Part shown: positions 1 to 11,640 of the stretch, in pieces
Numbering within the stretch: the first letter of the stretch is position 1
Layout of the letters: every line of letters starts with the position of its first letter
Source of the DNA: Osmia lignaria lignaria
Lineage: Eukaryota > Arthropoda > Insecta > Hymenoptera > Megachilidae
Reading direction: 5' to 3'
Assembly (NCBI RefSeq): GCF_051020975.1
Contig: NC_135043.1
Location: forward strand, 10,788,001 to 10,852,000
DNA length: 64,000 nucleotides
Position numbers and translations under genes: made by a program
Notes under the pieces: model-generated
What the model saw: the letters and a program-made list of their open reading frames with translations, nothing else
What the model was told of the DNA's origin: nothing
Database searches by the model: none

Positions 1-577
1 AGACACACAACGCGACAAAAATTGGCCAAATTGCTTGTTTTATGCGGAAATCGGAATAAAATCAATTCGTTGTCTCTTATCGAAGGTACACCGTAGATTT
101 ATTCGTCAGCCTTTACCGGAAGTACCGAACCGACTCGATCGACGATCGACACGCGTACAAAAAAAGAAACATATTTCGAATGAATAAATAAAGATGAAAG
201 CATGATTATTTCACAACGAAGGCGCACACATTTGGTTCATAGTTTTTCCCTGTTTCCGTTACCCATTTACCGGAAGTACGGGATCGATTCGATCGACGAT
301 CGACGTTTAATGACGGACATGTGTGTAAAAGAACAAAGCGAGTAAATAACTGAAGAGGAAAATGAGAGCAAAAAAAAAAAAAAAAAAAAATGAAAAAACA
401 GAATGTCGAAAACGACACTGTACTGTGAACATTACTAACCGGGTGTTGTTCTTCTTTCTATTTATTCTGCCTCTCACGTGACTCCTCGTCCCCCGCTGCC
501 GCCGGATTACGCCCAATATCGTCGAAAATCGATTAAACGAAACGTACAAAACACTCGTCTCTGTAAATACAACGAAA
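1..577. other. 5' flank / possible 5' UTR of the gene at 578
   Basis: No coding exon is supported here. The stretch is rich in CGATCG-type words, contains a 39-bp imperfect direct repeat (112-150 and 266-304) and a poly(A) run near 370-390. The 478-577 stretch is open in one frame, but it has no acceptor AG and would join downstream exons in the wrong phase, so I treat it as 5' UTR. Confidence 0.5.
112..304. repeat. 39-bp imperfect direct repeat, two copies
   Basis: Copies lie at 112-150 and 266-304. Both begin TTTACCGGAAGTAC and end CGATCGACGATCGAC, with a few differences in between. The spacing of 154 bp and the location just upstream of a gene would suit duplicated regulatory sequence, but that is inference. 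Confidence 0.7.
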
Positions 578-3055
578 ATGGGATCGCAGTATCGACCGAT
601 CACTTTACCCCTATCTACGATCCTTCAGGTAAGTATCACGGTGCTTGCGCTAGTGAAACAAGAGTAGCAGCTCGCTTTCAAAACGCTAAAACGCTTCGAA
701 CAGCAACAAGTGCGATATTCGTCTTCTTGCTTCGCGCAATATCTATTCTCTAACGACGCTTTTTCGGCTTACGCTAAAACACCGCTCATCCTCGTTATCA
801 TTCGCTATCAACGATTCCACGCATCTCATCTTCTACCGTAAAAATCATCGCCGATCGTTCGAGCTATTGGAATCGATAAAAGAGAGAACGATTGCATGCC
901 GCTGCAAATTGCACGCTTGTCTGATGCTAATTGGCACCGACGCGAGGCTGGGAATGTAACGACTTAGTCGACGAATTAGTAAAGCAGAGTTCGTACCCTT
1001 CAGTTGAGGAACGTTCCTCATATACCGTACGTGGCTCACAAAAGGCTCGTCACTGTAATCCACACGCCGTACCATACCGTTTACCATGGCGGCAGCGTGA
1101 TACCGATAACAGTTCACTCGCGAGTACGTCCGAGCGTCCTCGCCGCTGAGATCAACAGGATAAGGAATCTGATCAGGCCTTACACCGGGTCCTACACCGA
1201 AAGATATCTACAATCGAGGGATCGCATCGTAAGTGAATGCGCGAAAACATAATCTCGGCCATAAGCATGACAGTCATCATCCATCTGTTGTCATCGTCAT
1301 CTTCGATCGTCGCATCTCCTCTTCAACATCTTCAACGTCATCGATTCGTACAGCGGAAACCGCGTCGTCTTTTTTATCAATTCTTTACGATTCAAGCAAG
1401 TCTCGCACCGCAATTGACGACAAAAGTTCGAAACCTCGCGTTCACGAGAACCATGTTCGAAGCATGTTTAATTTAATATCTATCTATCGAGACAGTCGAC
1501 GCATCGACGCGAAACTTTACAGCTATCTACGTGGTGTAGTTATCGTATCGAACACTAATTCCTCTCGCAAGAGAAGTAAACACTGTTTAAACGTCTACTT
1601 TACGTGTATCTATTCGCAGTATTTCGACGACGAGGCAAGGGAGATACGCGCAAAGGTGGACTCCCTTCTACGAAGAGTACACGTCTTTGTACCACGAGCT
1701 GTGGCAAGGTACTTAACGATTAACCCAGCCCTGCCACAGTTGAATAATCAAACTGAAAAAAAAAAAAACAACCAAAAATCGTTGAATTTTTAGCGACTTC
1801 GTGGAGGAGATAGTGCCGGAACGTATGCGTAGCGGGGATTACATTCGTCGATTGATATCCGGCAAGCACAACTTGAAGAAAGACATGGAGCCAATCTCCT
1901 GGTACGAGGTACCAGAACGAAGTAACTTTAGTAACCTGTCCTGCGTCAAGTACATCGGTGGCAAGCCACAGTCCATCAGGAGGCCTTATTTCAAAGTCGC
2001 CGATCTACGTCCATCCGACATCAAGAACGACGTCAATTTCCTCAGCTACTATAGCAAGAACCGCGAGGCGGCCGCTAACGCCTGTGAGTAGTTTGCTTAC
2101 ACGGACGACGGACGACGACGACAACAAACGACGACGACGACGACGACGACGATAAGCACGAAAAACTGAGTTCTCGAACGAGTCTTTTCGAAAGACAATA
2201 CGAAATAAATTCAATTGACAGTCAACCTGTTAGAAACGACTTTGAACACGAAACACGAAGTAGTGGTAAATCATAGGAGGGTGTAATAACGAATAATCGT
2301 TTAATTAAAGTATTATTCGTTGTTATCCTTCCTCGTGCTTTACCAATTGAATAGAATTTTGATTAGAATTTTAGAAAGAATAAAAACGGCCATAGGACGC
2401 CGCGTTGTGTGTAACCCTTTTTTTGGTTCTGGTTTTTTCTCTTACCCGCTCGTTTCTCTACTTTTACACTTTTTTTGGATTGATTGCCGTTGGATTCGCA
2501 CTGCCTGACGAATTTTTGTTCCGCTGTGCTGGCGATCACTTTGTGTTTCTCTACATTTTGGTGTCGTTTTTTTTTTTTCGTTCGTTAAGTAGTCTCTTTT
2601 TTTTGTTTTGTACCTAGTATTTTGTTCAGTAGCTGCACATCACTGTTACGTATTGTGTCTAATTCAAGTATTATGTAGCGACGAAGGTGTGAGACAGAAC
2701 GTTGTTCTTTTTTTCTTACCCTTTTCTTCTATTTCGTTTATTTTTTCATTTCCTTTAAATCACGCGTATCACGCGATGGTGATGATACAACGTTGAAAAA
2801 AAAAAAAAAAAAGAAAAAAAGAGAATGAAAATGAGAGGAAGATTTTACACGAAGGCAGACTTCGAGTGTCAGGCAGAACCAGACGACTGGGACACGTAAA
2901 CCGTGGATAAAAATTGCAGAAGAACCAGTTCGGATTTTTTGAACGTTTCAGGCAAAGGGTGGAGAGATCGCGTTCCCGAGCTGTACGAAGATCCGACAAA
3001 AGGCAAAAAGAAGAACGAAGAAGAGAATGAGAACGAGGGAACCGCCGAAGAGTGA
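578..3055 (+). CDS. Same gene, short isoform with alternative terminal exon
   Basis: The first four exons (578-628, 1151-1228, 1620-1708, 1794-2083) end in phase 1. They can splice to acceptor 2950-2951, with terminal exon 2952-3055, instead of skipping to 4161. The terminal exon adds KGWRDRVPELYEDPTKG followed by a Lys/Glu tail and stop TGA 3053-3055, giving 203 aa. An AATAAA sits in the A-rich stretch near 3400, so this exon probably has its own poly(A) site. The short form lacks the repeat and the coiled coil of the long form. Choice between the two would be a splicing/polyadenylation switch, possibly by muscle type (inference). Confidence 0.7.
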
Positions 3056-6000
3056 TCGACCGTTCGCGTTAAATATCGTTTTGTTCGAGATCATATCGAT
3101 AATGCAACGTCTACTTTCGAAAACACGCGTACACCTGCGAGCAAACAATTTACACGTTCGATAGGAAATCTGTCGAGCTTACTTGTCAGGGGTTAACTCT
3201 ATGATATCCCTGAGCAAACGTAATTTCCTTGAAAGCTAGTCGTCGATATCGATTTCCTTACGGATAGGTGACTGTAATATTCCTACCGCTCTCGTTCGAC
3301 TTCAAATTGAAAAAGAAAAAAAAAAAAAAATTCTCAATCAGGTATCGATATACAAATGTCATTGCGATCAGTATCGTAAAAATTTGTCCGAATTTATCAA
3401 AAAATAAAAAAAAAAAATCGTAAATGTCAGTTGTTTTCCTTACACGAAAATTGGAAAATGTAGAAGAGCTCTCTGGCTAACGAGCGTTTTTCTCGAGGTA
3501 AGCTTATATCTTTGGTGCGTAATGTTCTTCTAATCATTCGAACCGATTGAAAGACAAGACAACAACAACGACGATACACGAGAAAAAGATCGATAAATTT
3601 CGTTGTCAAAATAATGATTCTAATGAAAAAGAATAACACGTCCATCTACATCGAGGAAGCAAAAGTGATGGAAACACAGTTGCTAAGTATTACCGTGTGT
3701 GTTTCTAATCGATCATCCCCCTGAACAATTTGTGACTCTGTGATCGGAGACGATCGATCGTATCATTGAAACAAGACGTGAACGAACGATCTGGTTCATC
3801 GTCGAAAAATCATCGTATCCCTAAAAATCGTGTTACGAAATATACCCGAGTGTAAATGTCTCATCGACTCCAGAAATAATTTCATCGTCGAACCTATCGA
3901 GTTCGAAGTTTCCTAATACGCTAATTCATTCGTCGCACACCATCGTATTTTGTTCTTAAATATTAATCGACTAGATCTTTTCTTTACCAGGCTTTTTCTT
4001 GAAATTAACAATTCGTATATTCCCTTCAGCTAACTTTGTATAATTACAGCTTCATTTGGTGTGTACGTTGGTGTTTTATTTCAGACGTAGAGACATTATA
4101 GCGTCAAAGAGAATCCTTTGTTGTTAATCGAACGTTTATGTTTCATGTTCCATTTCGTAGCGTCAGACGAACCGATGACGGAAAGGGAATTAAGAAAGGG
4201 TCAGTAAAATTTCTTCAATATTCCTAATAATCTTGTTATGCCCGTTTTCACGTAGCACGATCAATTTTAGCGAGAGCGTTGCAACCAGAATTAGATGAGT
4301 CAACGGTGAAGAGAGGTACTATTCCTTTTCTGAATTTTCTAATGCGTGTATGTGGCATAGAGAAACGTGACATCGATGTGTCTTGTAGCGCCTAGAGTAG
4401 AGAAAGAACCGGAATCGAAACCGGAAAAGAAGCGAGGATCTAAACGAGGAAAAGCTGAGGAACGAAAATGGGAGACACCGAAGAAAGAGTTGGAAGCTCC
4501 TCAAGAATTTGTAGTAGAAACTGTGGCAGTATCGCAGCCTGAACCTGAACCTGAACCTGAACCTGAACCCGTGAAAGAACCCGAACCTGAGCCCGTGAAA
4601 GAACCTGAACCTGAACCAGAACCCGTGAAGGAACCGGAACCTGTGAAAGAGCCTAAACCTTCGAAGAAATCGAAGCCGGTGAAGGTAGCTGCACCTGAAC
4701 CGGTGAAAGAACCTGAACCCGAACCCGAACCTGAACCCGAACCTGTCAAAGAACCTGAACCCGAACCAGTGAAAGAACCTGAACTCGAACTAGTGAAAGA
4801 ACCTGAACCCGAATCTGTCAAAGAACCTGAACCAGAGCCAGTGAAAGAACCTGAGCCAGTCGAAGAACCAGCAGCTAAGACAGAGGTTAAACAAGAAAAT
4901 CTGGAAGCTGAAAATAAAGAAACTGTAAGTGAAACGGAGGAAACGGGCGAAACGGAAGCAACTAGCGACAATGGTACGTTATTTCGAAAGAGGAATCGAA
5001 TAGGAATCGATAAAAAAATCGTGGGAGTATACGTAAAATAGCGAGATCAGTGTCAATGTCGTGACGAACCTCTGTTACTTATCCATTACTGTATCTTGTT
5101 CACTGTTGCACGAAAGATAGTATGTTCTGTTACGTGATTCTTGTGTTCGATTCTAGAGAAGCATTTCTAATACAAAAGATACACGCAAACACACGACAGG
5201 TATACGTTTCTGTAAACAACATGTATCGTTCATTTGCAAAATACAATTTTGATTTCAGTGAAACACGACAAAGAGGAGGCGGTAAAGAGAATAGAGAAGT
5301 ACCTGATTAAGGCTGCCGAAGAGGCTAGGTGCGTAGTTCGATTCAAGTTGGCAGATATCGTTGATGAGGTTACATAAGAAATCGCGATGTTTTGAAATAA
5401 TAGTATCGACACTAAAAAAACTGAGCCGGTAACATTGAACTCGACCAGGTTACCCGTTGACCCACTCGTAATCGAGAGGCTCGCCAAAATTCTAAATCTC
5501 GAAACGTTTTCAAACGCAGGACCGACGAAGAAAGGAAACAGGCTGCCGAAGACGAAAGGGTTAGGCTAGAAATGGAGGAGCAAAAAGCGTGGGAAGCACT
5601 GCAAGCTGCACAGGAACGAGCGTTACATCTCGACGAGATAGTCGAGCACGAAAAGGCCGAGGCTGAGAGACAGGTAGAAGAACAGAAGATCGAAGCAGCT
5701 CGAGCTGAAACTGAAAGAATACTCGAGGAGGAAAGGTAATTCGCCTACCGGGGTTTCTTAAACCACGTTTCGAAAGGCGTCTCTGTTGCCTTTCTATTTC
5801 AAAGGGTCAAACACATTTTCTATGCGCAGAAAATTAGAGGAAGCGAAAACGGAGGCCATGTTGAAGCAACAGGAGAGAATGATAGTGGAAGAACATTTGG
5901 AAAAAGTCAATGAACAGGAGGAAAAGGAAGAGAGGCTAGCGAACGTGACGTTCGACGATGCCGACGAAGTGAAAGAAGTCGATCATTTGCGCGACGACGC

Positions 6001-6402
6001 GATAACCTGCGACGTTACCGATCAGGAAAGAGAAGAAAAACAGTATGAATTGATCACGGACGACGATACCAGGGTAAGTATCATCATTGACACGTTTGCA
6101 ACCCTCTTTCGAGCCAGTGTGAGGGCAAGTCCTATGAAAAGGATGAACTAACCTTCGAGAAAACTTAATCATTTTGTTCAGCGAATATGTAATTAATTTC
6201 CTGCTTTTTTTCTATAAAGATCGAGGAAGAAAATGTAAACGAAGAAGAGCATCTCGATATGACGGAAACTTTCGTCGAGGAACCAACAGGAGCCGAAAGT
6301 AAACCGGAATCAGGGGCGAACGCTGTTGAAGATGCGCCAAACATCGAGGAAGTGGTTTCCGGTGGGGAAGAAAGCTTCGAATGGGGTGACGAAGATGCTT
6401 AA
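578..6402 (+). CDS. Muscle-type protein, long isoform (possible myofilin)
   Basis: Eleven exons join with consistent phases: 578-628, 1151-1228, 1620-1708, 1794-2083, 4161-4199, 4256-4315, 4389-4973, 5259-5328, 5520-5735, 5830-6073 and 6220-6402, giving 634 aa. The start is ATG 578, because only this frame ends phase 0 at the donor 629 and continues into exon 2. The N-terminal ~170 residues carry a basic, aromatic core (RPYTGSY, WYEVPER, KYIGGKP, YFKVADLRP, FLSYYSKN). Next come a Pro-Glu/Val-Lys repeat exon (about residues 202-397), a Glu/Lys/Arg-rich coiled coil (about 400-575) and an acidic tail ending EWGDEDA. No signal peptide or membrane segment is seen. The core recalls the insect thick-filament protein myofilin, but I could not check this. 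A calmer reading is an uncharacterised cytoskeletal or sarcomeric protein. Exon structure is firm; function is tentative. Confidence 0.75.
4538..4870 (+). repeat. In-frame Pro-Glu / EPVKEP coding repeat
   Basis: Imperfect tandem hexamers of GAACCT/GAACCC type are interrupted by GTGAAAGAA blocks. They encode EPEPEP runs alternating with VKEPEP. Synonymous variation (GAACCT, GAACCC, GAGCCC, GAACCA) shows that the protein pattern, rather than one DNA unit, is kept. This resembles the extensible PEVK-type spring regions of titin-like muscle proteins. That is an analogy, not a homology claim. Confidence 0.85.
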
Positions 6403-7480
6403 TGTTTCCCATTTCTTTTTTTTTTTTGTAATCGTTATATGCTACAATTATCGCGTCCTCGATTATTATCGTTGTTAATGCCATTGTATCTCGTAAAGTC
6501 GCGTATAAGAGGAAGGTAAATATCGTTGAGTCTCGGTTGAACGTCATTCGATCTGAATCGCTTTAATCGCTTGTCTCAAGAATTTTTGCAATTATGTACT
6601 CTGGAGAATCAGCTATTTACCGTTTGAAATTTTTAACAGGTAGAACTATGATTGAAGCAGATAATTTAAAAAGGTATCACGAGGCAAGGGGTTAAATCTG
6701 TTTCTCTTCAACTTCGAGCGATCTCTGTTTAATCATTAACGCGTATTTATGTGAAAAGATTTGTCGTCGATAAGAGGCAACCTGTTGATCGAGACTGAAC
6801 ATCGATTTTCATTGGTATGCTTGTAAAGTTAACTCCTCGTTGAAACGATCCTTAACGCGTTAATTGCCACAAAAGTAATTATTACGCTAATGATGATAAT
6901 AATAAGCGTTTATCGTTACAAGGCAGTGAACGCGTTAAAACGACTGTTATGGGAATATGCTATCCCCAAAAGATGCGTCTGACTCAAGCTTGAAGAATAA
7001 AAGACAGTTTTTTCTTTAGGAGAGAACAGGTTGCTTAGTATATGTTCATCGGAACATTGTATACGTTGTTGTTATTTATTCCGTGTAACTTATTCCGTTG
7101 CACATCGTTTCCAATATTAATATTTATTTCATCGATAACTGAGAATGCTTTATTTAGTATTACGTAGCATGTAATAAATAATACAAGCTATAACTGAAGA
7201 AGGAAAACGATTGTACGATGAATTAATAATTTTATAACGATCGCGTTGGAAATGGAAAATCCATTCTAGTCTTTTAATCACGAATTCGTGAAGCGACGTC
7301 GCGTTTCTTCAAAACAATACGAGAAGAAAAATTAATAGACGATGCATCTTGTTACAATGTTCCTATATTCAATTCACGTTGTACGATTACGTTTGTAGCC
7401 TGCATTGTTTATTCACGTAATGCCTATTTTGTTTATACTTATATATCAATAAATATTAACATTATATATTTTAATGGACC
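6403..7480 (+). other. 3' UTR and poly(A) region of the long isoform
   Basis: No further coding exon is seen after stop TAA 6400-6402. The region is AT-rich and contains AATAAA at 7448-7453 (inside ATATCAATAAATATT), a plausible distal poly(A) signal, plus an earlier one in GAAGAATAAAAG near 6992. Confidence 0.5.
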
Positions 7481-7756
7481 GCTTCTGTCTTAATTCATTA
7501 ACCGATCGATCAGAGAAGAATCGTAGCGTCAATGACTCGTGATGGGGATCATACCTAAATGGTACATATGGATTTGATTTCGGAAAATAAAAAGTCACAA
7601 GCGACAAGGCGAAATCGTTTGTAAAACGCCTGGGGGATCGTAATCAGGAAACCGATGATCGTCCTAAACGTCCGTCGCTGGTACGTTGGCCTACCGGTAC
7701 GGCGCGGTGCGGCGGTATCGTAATTTTCGGAAATGAGCGCCAAGATTAGAGAGAAT

Positions 7757-7870
7757 TGACGTCATAGTCGCGACAATAAAAAGAGGGATTCGCGTTCGTT
7801 TGTTCCCGGTCCGTATGCGAGGACGTCGCGTATATCACTGACAATGAATCGTCGTGAAAGCGAACGTAAG
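7757..7870 (+). promoter_or_regulatory. Candidate promoter: CRE plus TATA-like box
   Basis: A perfect TGACGTCA (7757-7764) is followed about 20 bp later by ATAAAAAG (7776-7783) and then GC-rich sequence. The order CRE, TATA-like box, start region is that of a regulated promoter. No ATG-led coding exon with a good donor follows directly, so any transcript would begin with a non-coding exon, perhaps of the gene whose coding exons start at 14545. Confidence 0.35.
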
Positions 7871-9740
7871 CATACTTACACACGCACCTACGTGTCCATG
7901 TAAATCTCTACCGACACGTCTCTTTACGCACGAGGATGTTGCGAGCGTGGGATGAACGCATTATTTCTCAATTAAGATACGTCAACGACAAACGCTTCGC
8001 TTCTCTAACGAACTTCCTTTCGATAGAGGTGCATTCAAAAAGAAGAATATTCTTTTCGAACGGGGTCTACTGCCAGTGTCCGTTTAGGGAAGGGGTACGG
8101 AGACCATTGTGCCAGGGCCCATCGTTCGAGTGGTGATTGGTTCGGGATTGAGCGCTCCTTTCGGCCAGTTTCAGAGGCAACGCCCCTTTTCTCCCACCAC
8201 TCGCCCTGCCCTGCGCGAGAGCCACAGTGGGCCTTAGGGCGTGGCTGCTGAAAACTGGCCGAGAAGAGACCATTAATTGAAGCCATGACCATTACTTTTT
8301 CTTACACCCTGTACACGTGTCACGATTTTTCTTTTCTTTTCTATGAAATCTTCAGGAGCATCGATTGTTTCGATTATCAAGTATGTACATACACATTTTT
8401 ATCCCTCGAACGTTTTGTCACGCGAACGGGAATGGTGTTACAAGTTCAAGCGGTATTTATGGATGCTACGAGTAAATAGGGCTTGTTTTACGAACGTAAA
8501 GTTCCATGGTAGATAATAAGAATAATAATTATAATAATAATATTCCTGGACCGTTACCAGTTTTATGGACAATCCATTCACGATAAATACGTCGAAACGT
8601 TCAGGCTCGAACGAGAATTAAGGGTCGAGGTAAAATTAGAACAGAGTTGCGTCTAAATTTCGCAAACGATCCCTACTTATTGTTTCGGTGCTCTCGAATA
8701 GTTACACTCGCACGTGTACCAGGCTAGTAACATCGAATTACGCTCGAGCGTCATCGTTTCTCGACTTCATTCAACGTCTGTTATCCGAATTGAAACGGTA
8801 AATTCCAAGGGGGAGAAAAAAAGAAGAAGGAGAATGGAAACGATGTAGCGGGATCTTGAATAGGATTAAATTGAGCAGCTTGAACGAAGCTATTCTTAAA
8901 CAAGGTACAATATTGAACGAGAAGCCGCGATTAAATTTAACAACGTCCGTTAATTCATGTCCTCGTGACGCGAAATTTCGAACGTGTTTCGCGGTAAAAT
9001 TATCGCTTTATCCGAAATCGATCCCCCATGCCAATACCGTCTACGGTATTTTGTTTTCTTCTTATTTTATCTGTAACATCGTTCTACGCCCGAATCTTTT
9101 GCTTTTAATTCATCGAAATTCCTATCGCTACGCCAGAAGGGGTTGTTAGCTGTTTTCTAAAAAGCTACCGAGTTAATAATAAATAAGCGATTTGTCAAAA
9201 AATAACATACATTGAAGAAATTCGTGATTGCGAGAGAAGGTTAATGCGATGAACGGTAGCGATACGATCGCGAGCGTGCAAGTTCAAAAATAAACCGACT
9301 TTTAACCAATCGGAGAGCAGAAAGGTAATTGCAATGAAAACTCAGGTAACGAATGACGAACGAAATCGTCATTGCCGTCGTCATAGCGAATCAATGACGA
9401 ACCTGCTGTTTCACGCCGACTCAATAAACCCGGTATGCGGGCTGTTTACCGTAACGATCGTCACGAATTCTTCAAACACCCCCGATAGATTAACGAATAT
9501 CGTTTAAAATAATATCTGAAACGTTAGTTTATAAGCGTCCAAGTCTGCTGTGAAGCACGGTTTCAATTTTGGCAAACACCTTATCGTAAAAGTATTTTTA
9601 CGAATATCGTAAAAATATTCTTTTCTTCTTCTGTTTTCTCTCTCTCTTTCTATCTACATTTTTTTCTCCCTTTATCGCGTATCAACGAAAGAGGAAAAGT
9701 TGAGAATTTATGGTGCAAAGGTAACTCGGTTGGCCGCTGC
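7871..9740. other. Gene-free stretch
   Basis: Open frames here are short, lack splice-site framing and resemble no family. There is a GC-rich patch at about 8090-8270 with a CCAAT-type box on the minus strand (GTGATTGGTTC). Otherwise I see nothing that supports a feature. Confidence 0.5.
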
Positions 9741-9747
9741 TCGGAGC

Positions 9748-9791
9748 TGACGTCAGTGCAGGGTTGTTGGCGCCACTGTCCTATGACGTCA
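9748..9791. promoter_or_regulatory. Pair of perfect CREs (TGACGTCA) 36 bp apart
   Basis: TGACGTCA occurs at 9748-9755 and 9784-9791 in a locally GC-rich segment running to about 9845. This palindrome is the consensus site for CREB/ATF-family bZIP factors. A start-to-start spacing of 36 bp is between three and four helical turns. The segment lies 4.8 kb upstream of the exon at 14545. Confidence 0.45.
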
Positions 9792-10130
9792 TTAGGGGTG
9801 TAGTTGGGGTGGCACGCGGAGGTGGTCGGACCTCAAAGGCGTAGGGTTTAGAAACCGAAGATAAGAATTTTTCCGTTAAGCTTCGCGTCAAAATGGAATG
9901 CGTGTTCCTTAGTTGGATTAACTCGATCCAATTAATTTTATGTTCGAATGATAATTTAACTTATTATTCTCTGTTATTTTATATTTCTCCTATTTTATAA
10001 AGATTACGGTGCTCGTTAAAGAAATACCGATGAAACGATACTTTGACATTTAAGTCTGAACATCTTTTTTATCGTAGGAATCGTGTTTCCTAAGGGTTGT
10101 AAATTCCGAGTAGGATCGGTATAAATTCAT

Positions 10131-10260
10131 TATTACGCCACTGGGTTAGGCTGTCAAACACGTGCCACCTCCAACCCTCTGGGCCTCCGCCATTTTGGTG
10201 TGTTCAAGTTGGGTCTCTCATCCTCTCTCCTCCATGTAATCTCACTTCGCACTACTCTAG
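10131..10260. promoter_or_regulatory. Candidate housekeeping-type promoter patch
   Basis: This GC-rich patch contains a CACGTG E-box (10159-10164) and CCGCCATTTTG, the reverse complement of the YY1/Pho-like CAAAATGGCGG. The latter motif is common just at insect and mammalian housekeeping start sites. No adjoining coding exon is recognised. Confidence 0.3.
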
Positions 10261-11393
10261 CCCGTCCTTCTCTTAGTCCATGTTATTTTACCGATCCTTC
10301 TGCGCAAATCCAACGGCGTAAGCTCGTACGCCACGGGCAATCGTAAAATGCCTCGGGAGGCTGGACAGAAAAACCACTCCCTACAACAATAGCTTACGAT
10401 ACATTTTTCAAACCGTTGCTCGAAAAAAATGAAAAGGAAAACATTTTTATGGGAATCTGGCCAAAATACGAAAGAGAGAGAGACAGCCGTTCAAAATCTC
10501 TCGTAAATCCCACGGAATAACGAGTCGAGGAAAAAGAAAAACAAAGAAACAGTCGATGAACGTTCTTTTGGCTGTTCAAGCAATTGGACAATTTTACAAT
10601 TTCTCTGGAGAGGAGCGTGGCCATTAAATTTTCGCGCCCTGCCACTAGGATCGATGCCTTTAAAGCCTCGTGAAAGAGAAGACGTTCGAAGGAAATAACG
10701 AATTCTCCTAGTTAGAAAGGAAGAGCTTAAAGGGAGTAGCGGAGATTGTAAAATTAGATAGGTGCGTTGTAATCCATAGAGTGTTGGGCGAAGCAAACGA
10801 TACAATTGGGCAAATGAAAGTAGGTGACTGGGAACAATGAGCTACAATGAGCCAAGAATAAGATTCTCTATTCACTGTGACGCATTGCAGTGAATCACAA
10901 TTGAGACACGTCACTCACAACGTTTCAACCGACCATCGTGTTCCATCGCTTCGGACCCTTCGCTTCTAACACGATTTTCGCTCGCGAAAATCGTAGCGAA
11001 ATTGACTTAGATCTCCTTGCTCGAAAATACCTTGCTCCTCGAGCGGCAATTCTGTCCGTGGGATCGATAACTTCTCGCTCGAAACCAGTCGCGAAACGAT
11101 GCCGTTCAAAATGGAAGTAACCTCCTCTTTCGCAACCACCAGGATCGAATAGTGCTTCGAAATAGATAAAGAAAACGTTACCCACGATTAACAGTGGCCC
11201 TGTAATTCTACGGTGTCAGTCAAACGTTTACCATCGTTACTAAAAATGGACAGAATTTTCACGAGACTGTTCCGTTCTGCGAAAGCTGAAATAGATTTGT
11301 TTCGAGCGTGTAGCTGCGCATTTGTAAGCGCTAAACTCGACTCGTACTACTTCGCCTATCAATTTTAGATCGTAACAGCCCCGTATATAGGAG

Positions 11394-11587
11394 GAAAAAG
11401 AAAAAGAAAAAGAAAAAGAAAAAGAAAAAGAAAAAGAAAAAGAAAAAGAAAAAGAAAAAGAAAAAGAAAAAGAAAAAGAAAAAGAAAAAGAAAAAGAAAA
11501 AGAAAAAGAAAAAGAAAAAGAAAATAAAGGGTAGAATATATGTGTTTCGAGCATGTGTGTGCGCGTGGAAGGAAGAGAAAGAAGGGA

Positions 11588-11626
<39 letters not shown>
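11394..11626 (+). repeat. Purine microsatellites (AAAAAG)n and (GAAA)n
   Basis: About 21 near-perfect AAAAAG hexamers occupy 11395-11524. A 55-bp mixed spacer follows, then about ten GAAA tetramers at 11586-11626. The purines are all on the plus strand. The frames they open encode only KEKEKE or SFSFSF repeats and are not genes. Confidence 0.9.
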
Positions 11627-11640
11627 GAAGAAAGGGAAAA

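Noticed and set aside
1233..1793. 186-codon open frame on plus
   Set aside because: Only its part 1620-1708 is a supported exon; the rest is intron of the muscle-type gene that happens to be open.
4501..4971. Gly/Ser-rich 156-codon frame on minus
   Set aside because: It is the antisense shadow of the Pro-Glu repeat exon.
9766..10175. Possible inverted similarity between GTTGGGGTGGCACG (about 9803) and CGTGCCACCTCCAAC (about 10160)
   Set aside because: Only about 14 bp match and flanks do not extend; probably chance between GC-rich patches.
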